Origin: Maratus speciosus | Taxonomy: Eukaryota; Arthropoda; Arachnida; Araneae; Salticidae | Assembly: GCA_963932465.1 (NCBI GenBank) | Contig: OZ010788.1 | Coordinates: forward strand, 672,970,484-673,034,483 | Reading direction: 5' to 3' | DNA length: 64,000 bases | Shown here: piece after piece, positions 1-11,629 of the stretch | Layout of the letters: each line of letters begins with the position of its first letter | Numbering within the stretch: the first letter of the stretch is position 1 | Notes under the pieces: generated by a model | Seen by the model: only the letters and a program-made list of their open reading frames with translations | Told to the model about the DNA's origin: nothing | The model's database searches: none | Program-made: the position numbers and the translations under genes

Positions 1-1010
1 TGTGGGAAAAAAATACAAATTTCATCAGAGAAAATCGTGAATTTCATTGACTAGGCGCGAAAAAATCGTGAATTTCGTGGATAAAAGGCGGAAAAATCGA
101 AAATTTCGTCGATGGAACACGGAAAAATCATGAGTTTTGTCGATCGGAGTCGGAAAAATTGCGAGTTTTGAAAATCGGGCACGGAAAAATCGCGAATTTC
201 GTTTGTCGGGCATGGAAAAATCGCGAATTTTGTCGATGATGGGGCGGAAAAATTGAAAATTTCATTGAATGACAGCGGAAAAATCGTGAGTTTCTCAGTT
301 TATTGGGAGAAAAAAATGCGAATTCTGTCAATTTGCCGCGGAAAAAATTTGCAAATTTTGTCAGAGTCAGTTAAGAATTGCGAATTTCGTCGATTGGGCG
401 CGGAAGAATCGCGAATTTCGTCGATAAGGGGCTGAAAAATAGCGAATTTCGTTGATCGGATACAGAATAAATGCAAGTTTTGTCGGTCGGGTCTGGAAAA
501 ATCACGAATTTCATTGATCGAACACAGAAAAATCGCGAATTTTGTCAATGATGCGCGGAAAAATTGAAAATTTCGTTGACCGGCAGCGGAAAAATCGTGC
601 GTTTCTCAGTTTATTGGGAGAAAAAAAAACGAATTATGTCAATTTGAGGCGGAAAAAATTTTGGCAGACATTTAAGAATCACGAAATTCGTTAATTGAGC
701 GCGTAAAAATCACGAAATTCGTACATCACGGGCAGAAAAATAAAAAATATCGTCGATCGGGTTCCAAAAAATTACGAATTTCGTTGGAGAGCGAAAAAAT
801 CACGAATTTTGTCTATCAGGTGAAAAAAATAAAACAATTCGTCCACCGGGCGCGAAAAAAAGCGCGAATTTCCTCGATCAGGCGCGGAAAAAAGCGAATT
901 TTGTTGATCTGGTGCGAAAAAATTGCGAATTTTGTCGATCGGCTTCGGAAAAATCGCGAATTTCGTTGATCAGGCGTGGAAAAATCTCAAAATTCGTTGA
1001 TTTGGCGCCT
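1..1010. repeat. Degenerate ~31-bp CpG-rich minisatellite
   Basis: About 30 imperfect tandem units built around GGAAAAATCGCGAATTTCGT fill this stretch, one every ~31 bp. There is a higher-order layer: the divergent variant with a TTTATTGGGAGAAAAAAA segment near 300 recurs near 613, and its CGGAAAAATTG lead-in recurs from 245 to 556, a spacing of 311 bp or about ten units. The unit is rich in CG dinucleotides although the surroundings are AT-rich. Open frames here on both strands are periodic by-products of the repeat. The array runs off the left edge of the window. Confidence 0.9.
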
Positions 1011-1209
1011 TTTGTCATCTTCGTTCATAAAGTTCACATCTTTTTTCCGGCACTAGCCACTATCATGCCTAGGTTTGTTTTAGAGATGATTCTTTTCCGA
1101 ATTTTCCGAAAATTCCGAAAAATTAAGGCAGTAATTCCGAAAATTAAAAAAAAAATCGGCCATAAATCTGAAAATTCGGACATAAAATATATCGCAAATT
1201 TCGGCAAAT

Positions 1210-1640
1210 GATGGCCGAAAAAGATCAATTTCGTCAATCTTTCGACTAAAAATCGCCAATTTCGTGAAAGGATCGCAGGAGAAACGCGAATTTCGTCAGA
1301 GGATCGCGAAAAATCGCAAATTTTGTTAAAGGATCGTGAATTTCGTCCAGGGATCACGAAAAAAATCTATTTTAGTCAAAGAATCGCGGAAAAAACGCAA
1401 GTTTCGTAAAGGTTCGAGACAAAACCGCAATTCTTGTCAAAAGATCGCGAAAAAACGGCAAATTTCGTCAAAAAATCACGAAAATTCGTCAGAAGATCGC
1501 AAAAAAACAGCAAGTTTCATCAAAAGATCGTGAAAAAATGGCAAATTTTGTCAAAAGATCGCGAAAAAACGGCAAATTTTGTCAAAAGATCGCGAAAAAC
1601 GCAAATTTTGTCAAAGCGGCGCGAAAAAAAGCACTTAGTT
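1210..1640. repeat. Second ~30-bp minisatellite related to the first
   Basis: Tandem units resembling GATCGCGAAAAAACGGCAAA followed by TTTTGTCAAAA repeat about 14 times. They share the A-tract/TTTCGTC theme of the upstream array but have a different consensus, so they look like a separate amplification. Bases 1011-1209 between the arrays are A/T-rich spacer with AAAATTCCGAAAA-type motifs and no gene. Confidence 0.85.
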
Positions 1641-2088
1641 AGTGCCAGGAGTGGAAATGCGATGTGAATTTCCGAAATTTTTTTTCACTCAGAATCACCC
1701 CTGGTTTATTTTTTAGCACTGATAATAAAACAAAATTTACTCCCCCGAATAAAGTCAAGGAATCATTCCTTAAAACAATCTTTGCTATATATGTGTTATA
1801 CATACAAACGTAAACTGTTGATATATCCATGGCAACTGAATTGGATATGTTAACTGAGTAGGGAATCTAGAGGGGTAACCCCCACCCCCTTCTGAAAACA
1901 TCTTTTTTTATCTAATTATAGGTCACAGATCACCTCCCGAAATAGAGTTCTCTCCGTGTTACTGATGTGACCCTCGACAAACCAGACATTTTTGTAAGTG
2001 ACCCTTCTCTAAAAAAGATTGTGCACCCCTACTTTAGAATATGAAATTTTCATGAATTCATAATTTGGGTAATAAATGATTAATTATG
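1641..2088. other. AT-rich unannotated stretch
   Basis: No coding region, RNA gene or repeat recurring elsewhere in the window was recognised here. Confidence 0.5.
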
Positions 2089-2299
2089 TAACCCCTAATT
2101 CTCGCTTCCGTGATAGTCACGGACTGTGTCTTTTATTCAGTTTGTTTGATTCCCACCAGTTTTATAAAATAGTGTAATGTAATTGGCTTTATTATAATAA
2201 TGTCATTTTACCTGTCATTAAATAAGGTGAATAGTTCTTTTTCAAAAAAGTGGTGCCAATAAGCAATTTAAAATTTTAAACCGTAATTTAATGCGAGAG
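2089..2299. repeat. Dispersed repeat K, copy 1 (TTAA-type candidate)
   Basis: The sequence from CCCCTAATTCTCGCTTCCGT through the TTTTATAAAATAGTGTAA segment is shared with 46478-46900. Its right end GCGAGAG is followed by TTAA (2300-2303). The left flank is GTAA, a one-base variant of TTAA. It is probably a short non-autonomous DNA element, but the terminal inverted repeat is poor. Confidence 0.5.
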
Positions 2300-2322
2300 T
2301 TAAAAGGTGAATTCAACTTTAG

Positions 2323-2521
2323 CCCTTTGGACTTCGGCGTCTCTTACACACATTTTATTCGATCGGCGCCACTTTTTAAAAAGAAGTTTCCTTCAAGTAC
2401 ACAATTTCAAAAATGCTCTGATTAAATATGGTAAATTTTATTTTCCTTTATTATTGGTGCCGAAAACAAATTTTGCAAAGAAAGATGAGGTCTCCACAGC
2501 GGAGACAACGGAGTGCAAAGG
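2323..2521. mobile_element. TTAA-type MITE (family U, short copy)
   Basis: This 199-bp element has inverted ends CCCTTTGGACTTCGGCGTCTC-like at left and GAGACAACGGAGTGCAAAGG at right, with about 15 of 20 positions matching. The right flank is TTAA (2522-2525) and the left flank is TTAG (2319-2322), a decayed TTAA. Its interior (TTACACACATTTTATTC, TTGGTGCCGAAAACAAATTT) matches the interior of the larger element at 47662-50198, so both belong to one family. There is no transposase. TTAA duplications are the hallmark of piggyBac-type transposition. Confidence 0.75.
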
Positions 2522-2525
2522 TTAA

Positions 2526-4909
2526 GTTTATATTGTATCTAAACACTAGCCGAAGGCATAACATTCATAATTTTATTCTATCCTCTAAACTGGAGATAAA
2601 TTCTAAATATTAGGAGAGAAGTTTTATAAGTTACATTTCTAGAGAAATTTAGAAAATGCCCAGTTTTCTCCGAAATTTATTACTTGAGAAATTGTGGGAA
2701 AACATTTTTGGCAAGAAATAGTTTTAGAAAAAAAATCATGCGTAAAACGAATCGTTTGTCACACCGAAATTCCGTTTTTATAGTTTCTCTTTTGGATATC
2801 CATAAACCAAAGAGGGATCTATATATTGATCTGTTCCTTCGATATATTTTTATGTAAACTATCAAGAGCCAATATAAAAGGTAAAAATAAATTTTTTAAC
2901 AATTCTTTAAAATAGTTTCTTTTAGTGCAGTTAAAAAAAATGCAACACAATAGATATTGCTAACAGTGCAAGGAATCCACATTTTCTACATCGAGCAATG
3001 TTCCTAACTGTTGTTGCCAACTGCATCAGTTTTTTGACATAATGAATATAAAAGTTTATTAAACCTTGCAACTGAACCAATCGAAGTTTCTTTTTACGGT
3101 CCTGAAGTATTATTTTACGCGCAATGATGGTAGTTGTTTTTTTTTTCACTTTCTTTTTTAAGTCATTTTCAGTTTTTCAACCAGTTTTGAAATAAAGAGT
3201 GACGAGGGAAAAAAATTCCTGCAGGATCGGCATAAGGACATAGGTAGATTTCGAAGTACAAATTTCACCAACAAAACTAAATCAAGATTAGAGATAAACT
3301 CAGTTTAACAATTTTATCTGGACGATTTTAACGAGTTTTTAATTCCATTTTCCTGTTAGAGCTGGTTTTATCAGAATCATGTTAATGGGATAATTTTTTC
3401 TTCAACCTCTATTTTTGTTTAATTTGTTTTTGATGCAAGATTTGGTTCTATCAAAAACGTGTTAATATAAAAGTTGTAGATAGTATTAAGAAGATTTATA
3501 ATAAATTAAAATGGATTTGATATCTTGTGAATTCACGAAGTTATGAATTTTTTCCTTTTTCACCCCTTCCCCTTTTTTGTTGTTTTTAATTTTTTTTTTC
3601 TGTAAGCGTTGGTACTATCAAATTAAAATGATGGGGCATGAATAATGCCCCCAAAATTTAGAAAAGTGCCCCCCGGTGGAAATTTTGGGGGAGGAGCTTG
3701 GGAGGAACATAGCATGAATGAGTGGTCACAGGCCTTTCCAACACTATGTCACATGTGGGGGGGAGGTCGGCAAAAGTTAGAAAAATGCCCCCTTTGGGTC
3801 TACTATCGCGCCTTCTGAAATACATCCTCCTCCCTCTCTTTGAAATACCGTTTGCAGAAATGTGTTACTGTGCACGGTGACTACACAGAAAAGGAATAAT
3901 ACAATGTTGCAATTTCATAAATCTCATGAATAAAAATGTGAGCGCAAAAGCTTATTGATATACCCTCGTATAACAATCTACACACTTGAGAAATGAAAAA
4001 AATGTAAATTTAATAAAAAATTTTCATCCAAGAAGGGGAACTTCCCTTATTGGAACGATTTTCTAGGTTCGTAACGCGCCTCAAAGCAAACAATAATATT
4101 CAAAAAAGTGAAAAAAGTATTATTTTAGTGTAAAAAAACAAATTTAATCTTTCAAAACTTTAAACCGCGTTTTCCTGTTTCTATAATTAATCTTAGACCC
4201 ACAAAAATAATTCTTCCAGGATTAAACTTACAGTTTGTTTGAAATATAATATTTAATTAAATTTTTCTTTCAAATACTCCTCCTTCTCTAATAAATATAG
4301 CATCACTTATTATATTTCCAAATCTAATATCGTAAGTAGGATTAATGTAGTTTTTTTTTTTTTTAAATATTCATTTATATAAAGGCTAAAGTTTGATTAA
4401 CTAAAAATATTTTGTTTGCTTATAAAATTTTAATTTAATGTCATGTTTAAATTAAACTTCTTTTAAATTATGATTACTTTATCTTATTTAATTGGATGAT
4501 TCTTTTTCCAAATTTGGTTGTTTGCTTATTGAAGGAGTATAATTTCCTTCGAAATACTTTTTTTATTTTATTAGATATTAATGAAGTTTAAACATACGCT
4601 CGTATAAAAGAGTTAGTCGTAAAGAAAAAAGTTTTTAATAAGTTGAGATAAGATAATTTCTTAATCTCATGCAAGACAAATTGCATATTTATTTGTAAAT
4701 GGACTTTATTGTAAAAAGCGAAAAAGGTTTAAAGCCTGAAAACAATGAAAATTTAAGTAAATAAAAGGTTATCATTTACATTTAAAGTGCTTAGTAATTT
4801 TCGCAGCTCATAAGTTTAAAAATTTACTTTAAATACGTTATAAATCATATACATAAACTGATACGTATATACTTATAAATTTATATTTAGATACTTACAA
4901 TTAAATTTA
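2526..4909. other. AT-rich stretch with no identified gene
   Basis: There is no coding region I can support. The one compositional anomaly is 3636-3800, with short runs of C and G and a repeated AAAA(G/A)TGCCCCC motif. The rest is A/T-rich sequence with short homopolymers. Confidence 0.5.
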
Positions 4910-5498
4910 TACACTGGCCTCCAAAAGTTAAGGAACATACTTTAACTTCTGGGATGTAAAGAGCATGTTTGATTTCATATTTCTCGGTGAAGATTTAGTT
5001 GGGAAGACAATTAGGGGGCTAATAATAAATTTAATAATAAAATAATATTTGCGATCACCTATGTAACAGAACATGCTGAAAATGCTTTGTCACTGTGTTA
5101 AATGGCTATTTGGGTCCTGGTCAGTGTTTGTATGCATAGCACTCATATTCGTGAAGATTCTCATTATGTTTGTGAAAAGTTCAAAAGTTTTTTATTTATA
5201 GCATACAGAGTTTCAACCAAATTTAAAACAACTTTCCGAAAACCTGACAAAGAACAGTAGCAACAGTACACCGCAATTAACAAATGAATATATTGAATAT
5301 TTGATGAGATATGGACATTTTTATGAAATAATTTTTTTAACTGCGCATGCGTGGAAGATTCTAAAATTTTTATTTTATAATTTGGTTGGCAGCTATTTAG
5401 GGCAACCTATATAAAATGTCCAGTCAAATATCACGAAAATTGACAAAGATAGAGGCGATATAGTGAGTTGCTTTCTGAAAATAGCTTTATATATAATA
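4910..5498. other. AT-rich stretch, possible repeat fragment
   Basis: It begins with CTGGCCTCCAAAAGTTAAGG, which looks like a DNA-transposon terminus, but I found no partner end, so no element is called. No gene is visible. Confidence 0.35.
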
Positions 5499-5695
5499 CT
5501 GTTAAAAATTTTGCAGCATTCTGGCAGGTCATTCGACCGTTTTTTGAAAAAACGGTTTCATAACCATAATTTAACTATATTCTGACCATAAAATGGCCAA
5601 TAATATGGTTAGAATAGTGTTAAATTTACGATTGTGTAACCGTTTTTGGAAAAAACGGTCAAATGACCTGCCAGAATGCTGCAAATTTTTAACAG
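5499..5695. mobile_element. Palindromic MITE with ~70-bp terminal inverted repeats
   Basis: The left arm CTGTTAAAAATTTTGCAGCA and onward is mirrored by the right arm ending TGCTGCAAATTTTTAACAG, with one A missing. The arms continue through CATTCTGGCAGGTCATTCGA and its complement, enclosing about 60 bp. It shares the terminus CTGTTAAAAA with the MITE at 12061-12267. Both flanks share at least TA (AATA and TGTA). Confidence 0.8.
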
Positions 5696-5776
5696 TGTAA
5701 GGGATTTTTCACAACTTTTCAATAAGCTCACTATATCTTCCTGAGTTCTTATTTTGTACCATAAATTCAGAATCAC

Positions 5777-6060
5777 CCTGTATAGGATCTTTAAAATTTA
5801 TATAGGCCAAGTAACATGTAAAATAATGTGTTAAATTTTAAAATGTATACCACAACTGAAAACGCACTTTCAGCAATGATCGCTCATAGAAAATACTCTA
5901 ACCAAATTCTTTTGTGTGCCATAGTATGTAAACGCTTAATGCTAGATGCACCTATTCTACAGTAATTAATATGTAGTGCAACTCAGTGATATATATAGAT
6001 TCCAATATGATTGAAATAGTGTAACATCATTAGAATACACTGCAAAAGCTTTTCCCCATA
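5777..6060. repeat. Dispersed repeat V, copy 1
   Basis: TATAGGATCTTTAAAATTTA, ACCACAACTGAAAACGCACT and GAAATAGTGTAACATCATTA recur in order at 17190-17465. The first two also recur around 51470-51760. This is a non-coding dispersed repeat of unknown type. Confidence 0.6.
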
Positions 6061-6369
6061 GACTTTAATACAGTAGACTCGCGATTTAACGATCTTCACG
6101 GGACCTCGGCAAATAGGACGTTAACTCGAATGGTCGTTAAATAAAAAAATTTGCCAATATTGGTTGATTTTAATGCACTTCAAAAATACCTTGCATTCTA
6201 ATGTAGAAAAAACTACTGATTTATACAATAAAAAAAATTGTAGTATTTAGTCTAAACTTTAAGTTTTATAAGAGTTTTTTTATAAGAAATTAAGCATTTT
6301 ACAAAATAAAAAAAATGACTTAGACTAATTAATTAGCATTTTTTGAATAATCATGTTATACTTTTTTGC

Positions 6370-6725
6370 TTTAAATGGCGGATGGAAACTTCCAGAATAC
6401 TGCTCTTAAGGTCATTGATCATCTAAAAGTAGTCTTAGAACTTCCTCCCCTTAGAACTTCCAACTTGATGGCATCCTTTGCTTTTTTTATGCAGGGGTAT
6501 ATATGGAACATCGTCAATTTCCTCTTCTGAAGAACTATTTGGAATGTTCAGTCAGGATTGAGAAGTCTGCAGATTAAATCATCATTTGAAAATGTTTTCC
6601 CAGTTTTAAATTTATCATCAACATAATCTTCGAATGTGAGATTTTCCGGTCAACCAACATATTTTCGTAATGCTTGCATATTAGGTTATTGGAATTTTCA
6701 GTTTCGGTGTTATGTTTTTCCAACC
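6370..6725 (-). pseudogene. Tigger/jerky-type transposase C-terminus, degraded
   Basis: Minus-strand translation, broken by frameshifts, gives an acidic stretch (SSSEEEIDDVPYIPL) followed in a shifted frame by AKDAIKLEVLRGG. That order, an acidic linker and then a helical segment, is typical of the tail that follows the DDE domain in CENP-B/Tigger/jerky-like transposases. It lies immediately inside the 3' end of the TA-flanked element at 6071-9224, where this tail should be if the element is read on the minus strand. No intact reading frame longer than about 60 codons remains, and the DNA-binding and DDE domains are absent. The assignment rests on residue pattern and position only, and a profile search would settle it. 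Confidence 0.5.
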
Positions 6726-6728
6726 CCT

Positions 6729-6984
6729 CACTGTAAAAAAAAACCGGATTAAAAAACGGAGATTCTACTGGCAATCGAGACGTCAGTACTATTTCCGTAT
6801 TTTAGCGGAAATTTCCCCCCTTAAATTCCTGAAATCGCATTTTTACGGAAAATTTTCCCCATAAATTACAGAAATTTTTCCGTTTTTCTGGAATATATGG
6901 GGGAAATTTTCCGTATACGGAAATAGTACTGGCGTCTCGATTTCCAGTAGAATCTCCGTTTTTTAGTCCCTTTTTTTTACAGTG
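6729..6984. mobile_element. 256-bp foldback MITE
   Basis: This is an almost perfect palindrome. The left arm CACTGTAAAAAAAAACCGGA and TTCTACTGGCAATCGAGACG is mirrored at right by CGTCTCGATTTCCAGTAGAA ending TTTTTTTTACAGTG. Both arms include a GTACTATTTCCGTA segment. The same CAGTACTATTTT and GGCAATCGAGACG modules occur in the MITE at 12061-12267, so the two are related. It is inserted inside the Tigger-type element and has no coding capacity. Confidence 0.85.
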
Positions 6985-7197
6985 CTGTGCAGCAAGTTTA
7001 AGTTACCAAGCTTGGTTCTTATATCTGTCTATATGTCTAAATATCCGGCGGGATATAAGAAAAACTTTGTCCTGAGAAACAGCTTGCCAAGCACCATTTG
7101 CTATATGAATGGCCATTAATAATTCGTTTTATGAATTTTGTTTACTTCTAAATTCATTAGTATACCATTGACTAGTTTCTTCGGTATATTTTAGGTA

Positions 7198-7300
7198 GAT
7201 TTCGTATGAAATACTACCTATTGGGATCGTTCCTATGTTGCAATTTCTGAAAACTTTTTGCAGATCTACACCGATCATGACCCCTAGAACCCAAAACCAC
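7198..7300. repeat. Short dispersed repeat, inverted copy at 34926-35060
   Basis: ATCATGACCCCTAGAACCCA and CAAAACCACCCTC here match, in reverse complement, the GAGGGTGGTTTTGGGGTCTG region beginning near 34928. Both copies adjoin a TA-rich microsatellite. Confidence 0.6.
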
Positions 7301-7317
7301 CCTCAGTAAAAAACTTT

Positions 7318-7352
7318 ATATATCTATCTATCTATCTATATATATATATATA
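7318..7352. repeat. TATC/TA microsatellite
   Basis: About four TATC units run directly into a (TA)n tract. Confidence 0.85.
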
Positions 7353-7359
7353 TCACTTT

Positions 7360-8165
7360 CTTCTGGACACGATAACTTTCGTAATTCTGCACCAATCTCT
7401 TCCAAACTGATACATAAAATCAATGGGCATAAAATCTCGGTCAAGTTCGTTAATGGGCAAAATCGGACCAAGGGGAGGGAAATAGGGAGGGGTTTTGTGA
7501 AAACAGAAAACCCCCCATAACTTCTTAATTTTTGTACATATCAAATCAGTTTAAAGTTTTTATTACTTCTAAAAATAGGGCCAAAAATTTATGTATCACA
7601 GATTTTTGATAAAGTTAAAAATGGGCTCAAGGGGCGCAAAAAATAGGGTTTTTGGGAGAAAAAAATTCATAACTTCGTCAATTCTCAAGATATCAAATTT
7701 AATTAATTTTATTATAAATCTCCTTAACATTATCTAAAACTTTTATATTCACAAGTTTTTGATAGGAGCAATTCGTACCGCAAAAACAAATTAAAAACGA
7801 AAACAAAAAGGGCGTTTGAAGAAGAAAAAAATCCATAACTTCGTCAATTCTCAAGATATCAAATCCAATTAATTTTATCATGAATCTCCTTAACATTATC
7901 TACAACTTTTATATTCACAAGTTTTTGATAGGACCAATTCGTACCGCAAAAAAAAATTAAAAACGAAAACAAAAAGGGGGTTTGAAGAAGAAAAAAATCC
8001 ATAACTCCGTCAATTCAAAAGATATAAAATCCCCATGAATTTATCATATATCTTCTTAATATTGTCTACAACATCTATATAGACAAGTTTTGGATAGGAC
8101 CAATTCTTAGAGCAAAAACAAATTAAAAATACATGCCGGTTGAAGTAAAAAATGATCTTAGTAAG
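7360..8165. repeat. Tandem array of ~150-166-bp units
   Basis: Five imperfect units begin near 7365, 7516, 7668, 7834 and 8000. Each opens with a CATAACTTCGTCAATTCTCA-like phrase and ends with a run such as GTTTGAAGAAGAAAAAAAT. The last three units are closest to each other, so expansion probably proceeded from that end. The array lies within the Tigger-type element. Confidence 0.8.
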
Positions 8166-8610
8166 GGTGTATTCAAATCCAAACTGCTTATTTTCTGACT
8201 CATTTTACAATTCATTTTTGCTCTCAAAGGCTTCCAATTGGTACGTTTTCTTACTCAGAAACTATATAATGTACCGTAATGGTCGATTTTCTGATAGGGG
8301 CAGAATATATTTTTTTAAATGCTGTTAAAAAGAGCATTTTGAACCGAATTTACTGAAGCGGATTGTGTTGGAAAAATCATTGTATTAAGGATGCGCTTAA
8401 ATCCAAACTGCTTGTTTTCTGACTGCTTTTTAAATTCATTTTTGCTCTCAAACGCATTTAATTGGTAGATTCGCTTATTCAGAAACTATATAATGTACCG
8501 TAATAATCGATTTTTAGATAGAGACAGAATATATTTCAAAAAATGATGTTAAAGTGGGCATTTTGAACGGAATTTCCCGAAGCGATTGTGTTAGAAACGA
8601 AAAATATTGT
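8163..8610. repeat. 224-bp tandem duplication
   Basis: The segment beginning AAGGGTGTATTCAAATCCAA at 8163 is repeated from 8387 (AAGGATGCGCTTAAATCCAA). Both contain TTTTTGCTCTCAAA, AACTATATAATGTACCGTAA and GAAGCG(G)ATTGTGTT. Confidence 0.85.
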
Positions 8611-9224
8611 CCTTCTGAGAAAATAATTGTTTATATATCAAGTTTTAATTAATTGAACAAAAAATAAAAACACAGGTCGCTTATAAATCTCTTCAAAAAT
8701 CACGTCAGCAAGTTTCATATTTTTTTTTAATTAAAAATGAATCTGGAATTATGCCAGAAAATTTCGAGTTGTTGAGCATGGAAAAGTATTTTTTTGAATA
8801 CCGCCCTAACATGATTCTGATATATGAAAATGAAATAAAAACTCGTCAAGAGCGGCCAGATAAAATTGTTAAAGTGGATTTATCTATAATCATGATTTAG
8901 TTTTTGTTTGTGAAATTAGTATATTTGACTTCGAAATCTACCTCTGCCTGTAGGCCGGGCCGGCAGGGATTTTTTTGAAACGTTGTATAACACCTTGATC
9001 TATACGCTATTTAAATGAATGTAACATTTGGGGAATGAATAATGCTCTTTAATGCTTCTAGATTTTATCTTTTCTGGAGGATGTGAAATGAAGTTTTCGA
9101 AAGTCGCTAAATCAAGATTCGGATTATTTAAACGAGCGAAGAAAAGCATTGTAAGTATTGAAAAATGTTCGGGGCCTCATCCAATGGTCTCTAAATCGGA
9201 GGTCGTAAACTCGTGAGTCTATTG

Positions 9225-9487
9225 TATAACGAAATTCATTTGAGTGTCCTTTTAAACGAACTGTAAATGGTACACACTTCATTTTCAATACCGACTATTT
9301 TGCCATAACATTTATCAATTACATAGCAATCCTATTAGAGACGACCAGACAAGATAAACACTTTTCAATTATATTGGAAAGTGTTAAGAAGAGCCATAAT
9401 GTCCAGAGATGTCCAATATGTGTTAGAATTTCGCGTAGTCAAGTGGAGATTTTTCTTTCTTTCTTTCTTTTTTTTTTTTTTTTTGGC
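9225..9487. other. AT-rich spacer with a T-rich microsatellite
   Basis: A CTTT repeat and poly-T tract occupy about 9452-9484. Nothing else was recognised. Confidence 0.6.
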
Positions 9488-9775
9488 CTTAATCTTTAGA
9501 GAAAAATATCCTTTTCTTCGGAAAGGTTAAAAATATCCTATTCAGATCAGTCTAGAAAGGAGAAATATATTATGTTATAATCCATTCATTCGAATATGTA
9601 AATTCTACGATCACTTTTCTTGTGTTTTATCGCGTTAAACTTCCCTCCCCCTTTTTTTTCAACCAAAAAAAGCATATTCTACTTTTAGTTGTAAGATACT
9701 AGTACATTTACAACTCATTTGAATTTAAAGTGTGATCTTGTGATTTCTTTTTGTTTTATAAACAAATATTTTTTA
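9488..9775. repeat. Dispersed repeat N, copy 1
   Basis: The order GAAAGGTTAAAAATATCCTA, GAGAAATATATTATGTTATA, CCATTC..CATTTGAATAT, AAAGCATATTCTACTTTTAG and TGATTTCTTTTTGTTTTA recurs near 10570, 11630 and 18335. It is non-coding. Confidence 0.75.
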
Positions 9776-10569
9776 TATGAAAAACATTTTTTTTATTTCT
9801 CAGTCGGTATTATACAATTTATTTTTTATATTAATTTTTATATTGACTTAGCATTTTGACAATATTATATATAAATCATTTTAATATTTTATATATTGTA
9901 CATATATAATTGATATATATTATTTATTATTATTATATACATAAAGCATTTTAATAATATCTTATACTGTATATATGTAATTGTTATTTATTATTTATTT
10001 TTATTATATTTAAAGTGCTTTATTCTGCGGTGGTTTTCAATGCTTTAATGGAAAAATATTTAATTTTCAGAAAAAAGAGTGCATCAAATTTTATGCATAC
10101 ATAATAATAAATTTAAATCAAAAACATTTAAAAAAATTCATAATAAATAATATATTTTTTTTCCTTTTTTTTTTCTTTGTGTGTGGTTGAATTTTTAGCG
10201 ATCCCAAGAGATACAGGATTTTCGCATATATGTTTATACAACTTTGTTATACAAACTGCTTTACATAAATTTCTTCTTGTATAACACCACTTTTAAGAGT
10301 GTTCTCATGAAAAATGTCTACTCCATGCGAGACTTATAATAAAACGAGATCTATATACAGGGTGTCTGTCTGGACGTTTTTAAATTTGGTAACAAGTGAA
10401 ACGAGAAGCTAGCGAAATTATTCTTGGAAGAGATTAATTTGCGAAATCAGGGATTTGTTTAGTACGTTTTCTTGATTTAGTTCCACGTAGCACTAATAAT
10501 AGGTGCTGTTTCAAAATACTGCTACAGTAGGTTCACTGTTTCAAAATACGGCTTAAAATAAGATTGCAT
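9776..10569. other. AT-rich stretch without genes
   Basis: The only marked motif is ACAGGGTGTCTGTCTGGACG near 10357, which resembles the GGGTGTC terminus seen in short DNA elements at 30306 and 35584. No second end was found. Confidence 0.45.
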
Positions 10570-10880
10570 TGTAAAAACTCAAATAGTTTGTTTCATCTTT
10601 CTTCCGAAAATTTAAAACAATCTTATTCTGTTTTATTCAGAAAGGTGAAATATGTTATAATACATTCAAACATCATTTGAATATAAAAATCCCACGATCC
10701 TTTTTCGTCCACCTTTTTTTATATTATTTTTCTAAAAAAGTAAAATATACTTAAATATATATATATATATTCGAAAAAAACAAATTGCATTTTTAGTTGT
10801 TAGATTTTGGTTCAGTTCCATCTCGTTCACGTGTAAAAAGTGATCTCGTGTGATTTATTTTTGTTTATATAGTTGAGTTA
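10570..10880. repeat. Dispersed repeat N, copy 2
   Basis: It shares ATTCAGAAAGGTGAAATATG, CATCATTTGAATATAAAAAT and AAATTGCATTTTTAGTTGTT, in the same order as copies 1, 3 and 4. A short TA microsatellite (about 10758-10770) interrupts it. Confidence 0.7.
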
Positions 10881-11629
10881 TGCTTATTTTTTCTTATTTT
10901 AAGTAGTATTACAGTTTGAGATAATTCTGTGTCCTCTATCGGGGATCTTTGGAACTAAACATATAAAGCGTATTACAGAAATTACCAAATTCATACCTTC
11001 TTCTCCTGCAACAATAATTTCAATAGCTGTCAGCGTTTCTATTTTATTGAATTTTTAAAACGTCCAGTCCATTTTACATTACCCTAACATGAGATTCAGA
11101 AAGTTACTGAATCACAGCTATCTGTATGATAAACGTACTTAACAAAGTCTTAGCGAAATAGCATTTTTCGCAGATAAGTAAAGTCTTTTTATTCGATAGT
11201 GAACAAAAGAGTCTTTTTCCACCCCTTAGGGGATAGTCCGTGGGATGACGAGTTTGATCCAGACCCACCTGAGGGAAATGTGGAGAGGAATCAGTCCGTG
11301 CCTCAACGAGCTTCCTGAAGGTGGTTCAGAAACAGATCCGAACTAAACAGATAGTTAATTTTTTTAGTTGTGAGCGCGTGGTAAGTGGTATGTTATGAAA
11401 AAGCCAGGATTGGGTCTTATGAAGTTCTCGTGTGGAGAATTGATGTAATTTATTTAGTTATACATAATCTACTTTTTGCTTTTAATTAAATTTGTTTTGT
11501 TTTTAAAAATGAATTGAGTTTTAATTTAATTCTTTTACGAGCTGTAGTTATATTTTCGATAGTCTTCGCTATCCCGATATTAAATACTTCTAAATTTTCT
11601 GACCAGAACCATTTAACATCATGGAGAAA
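10881..11629. other. Stretch without identified genes
   Basis: Bases 11218-11345 are clearly more GC-rich (ATAGTCCGTGGGATGACGAG, CAACGAGCTTCCTGAAGGTG) than the surroundings and may be a fragment of a different element. No frame supports a protein. Confidence 0.45.

Larger units (their letters stand above)
6071..9224 (-). mobile_element. pogo/Tigger-type DNA transposon remnant
   Basis: The terminal inverted repeats are CAGTAGACTCGCGATTTAAC at left and, reading inward from the right, CAATAGACTCACGAGTTTAC. TA flanks both ends (6069-6070 and 9225-9226), the duplication made by Tc1/mariner/pogo elements. A degraded C-terminal transposase tail lies just inside the left end on the minus strand. The catalytic part is not recognisable. 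The interior has been replaced or filled by a foldback MITE (6729-6984) and tandem arrays (7360-8600). Length is 3.15 kb. Confidence 0.75.

Noticed and set aside
25..1667. Overlapping open frames with repeated RFF/KFAIF-type peptides
   Set aside because: They arise on both strands because the 30-31-bp minisatellite lacks stops in several frames. There is no gene structure.
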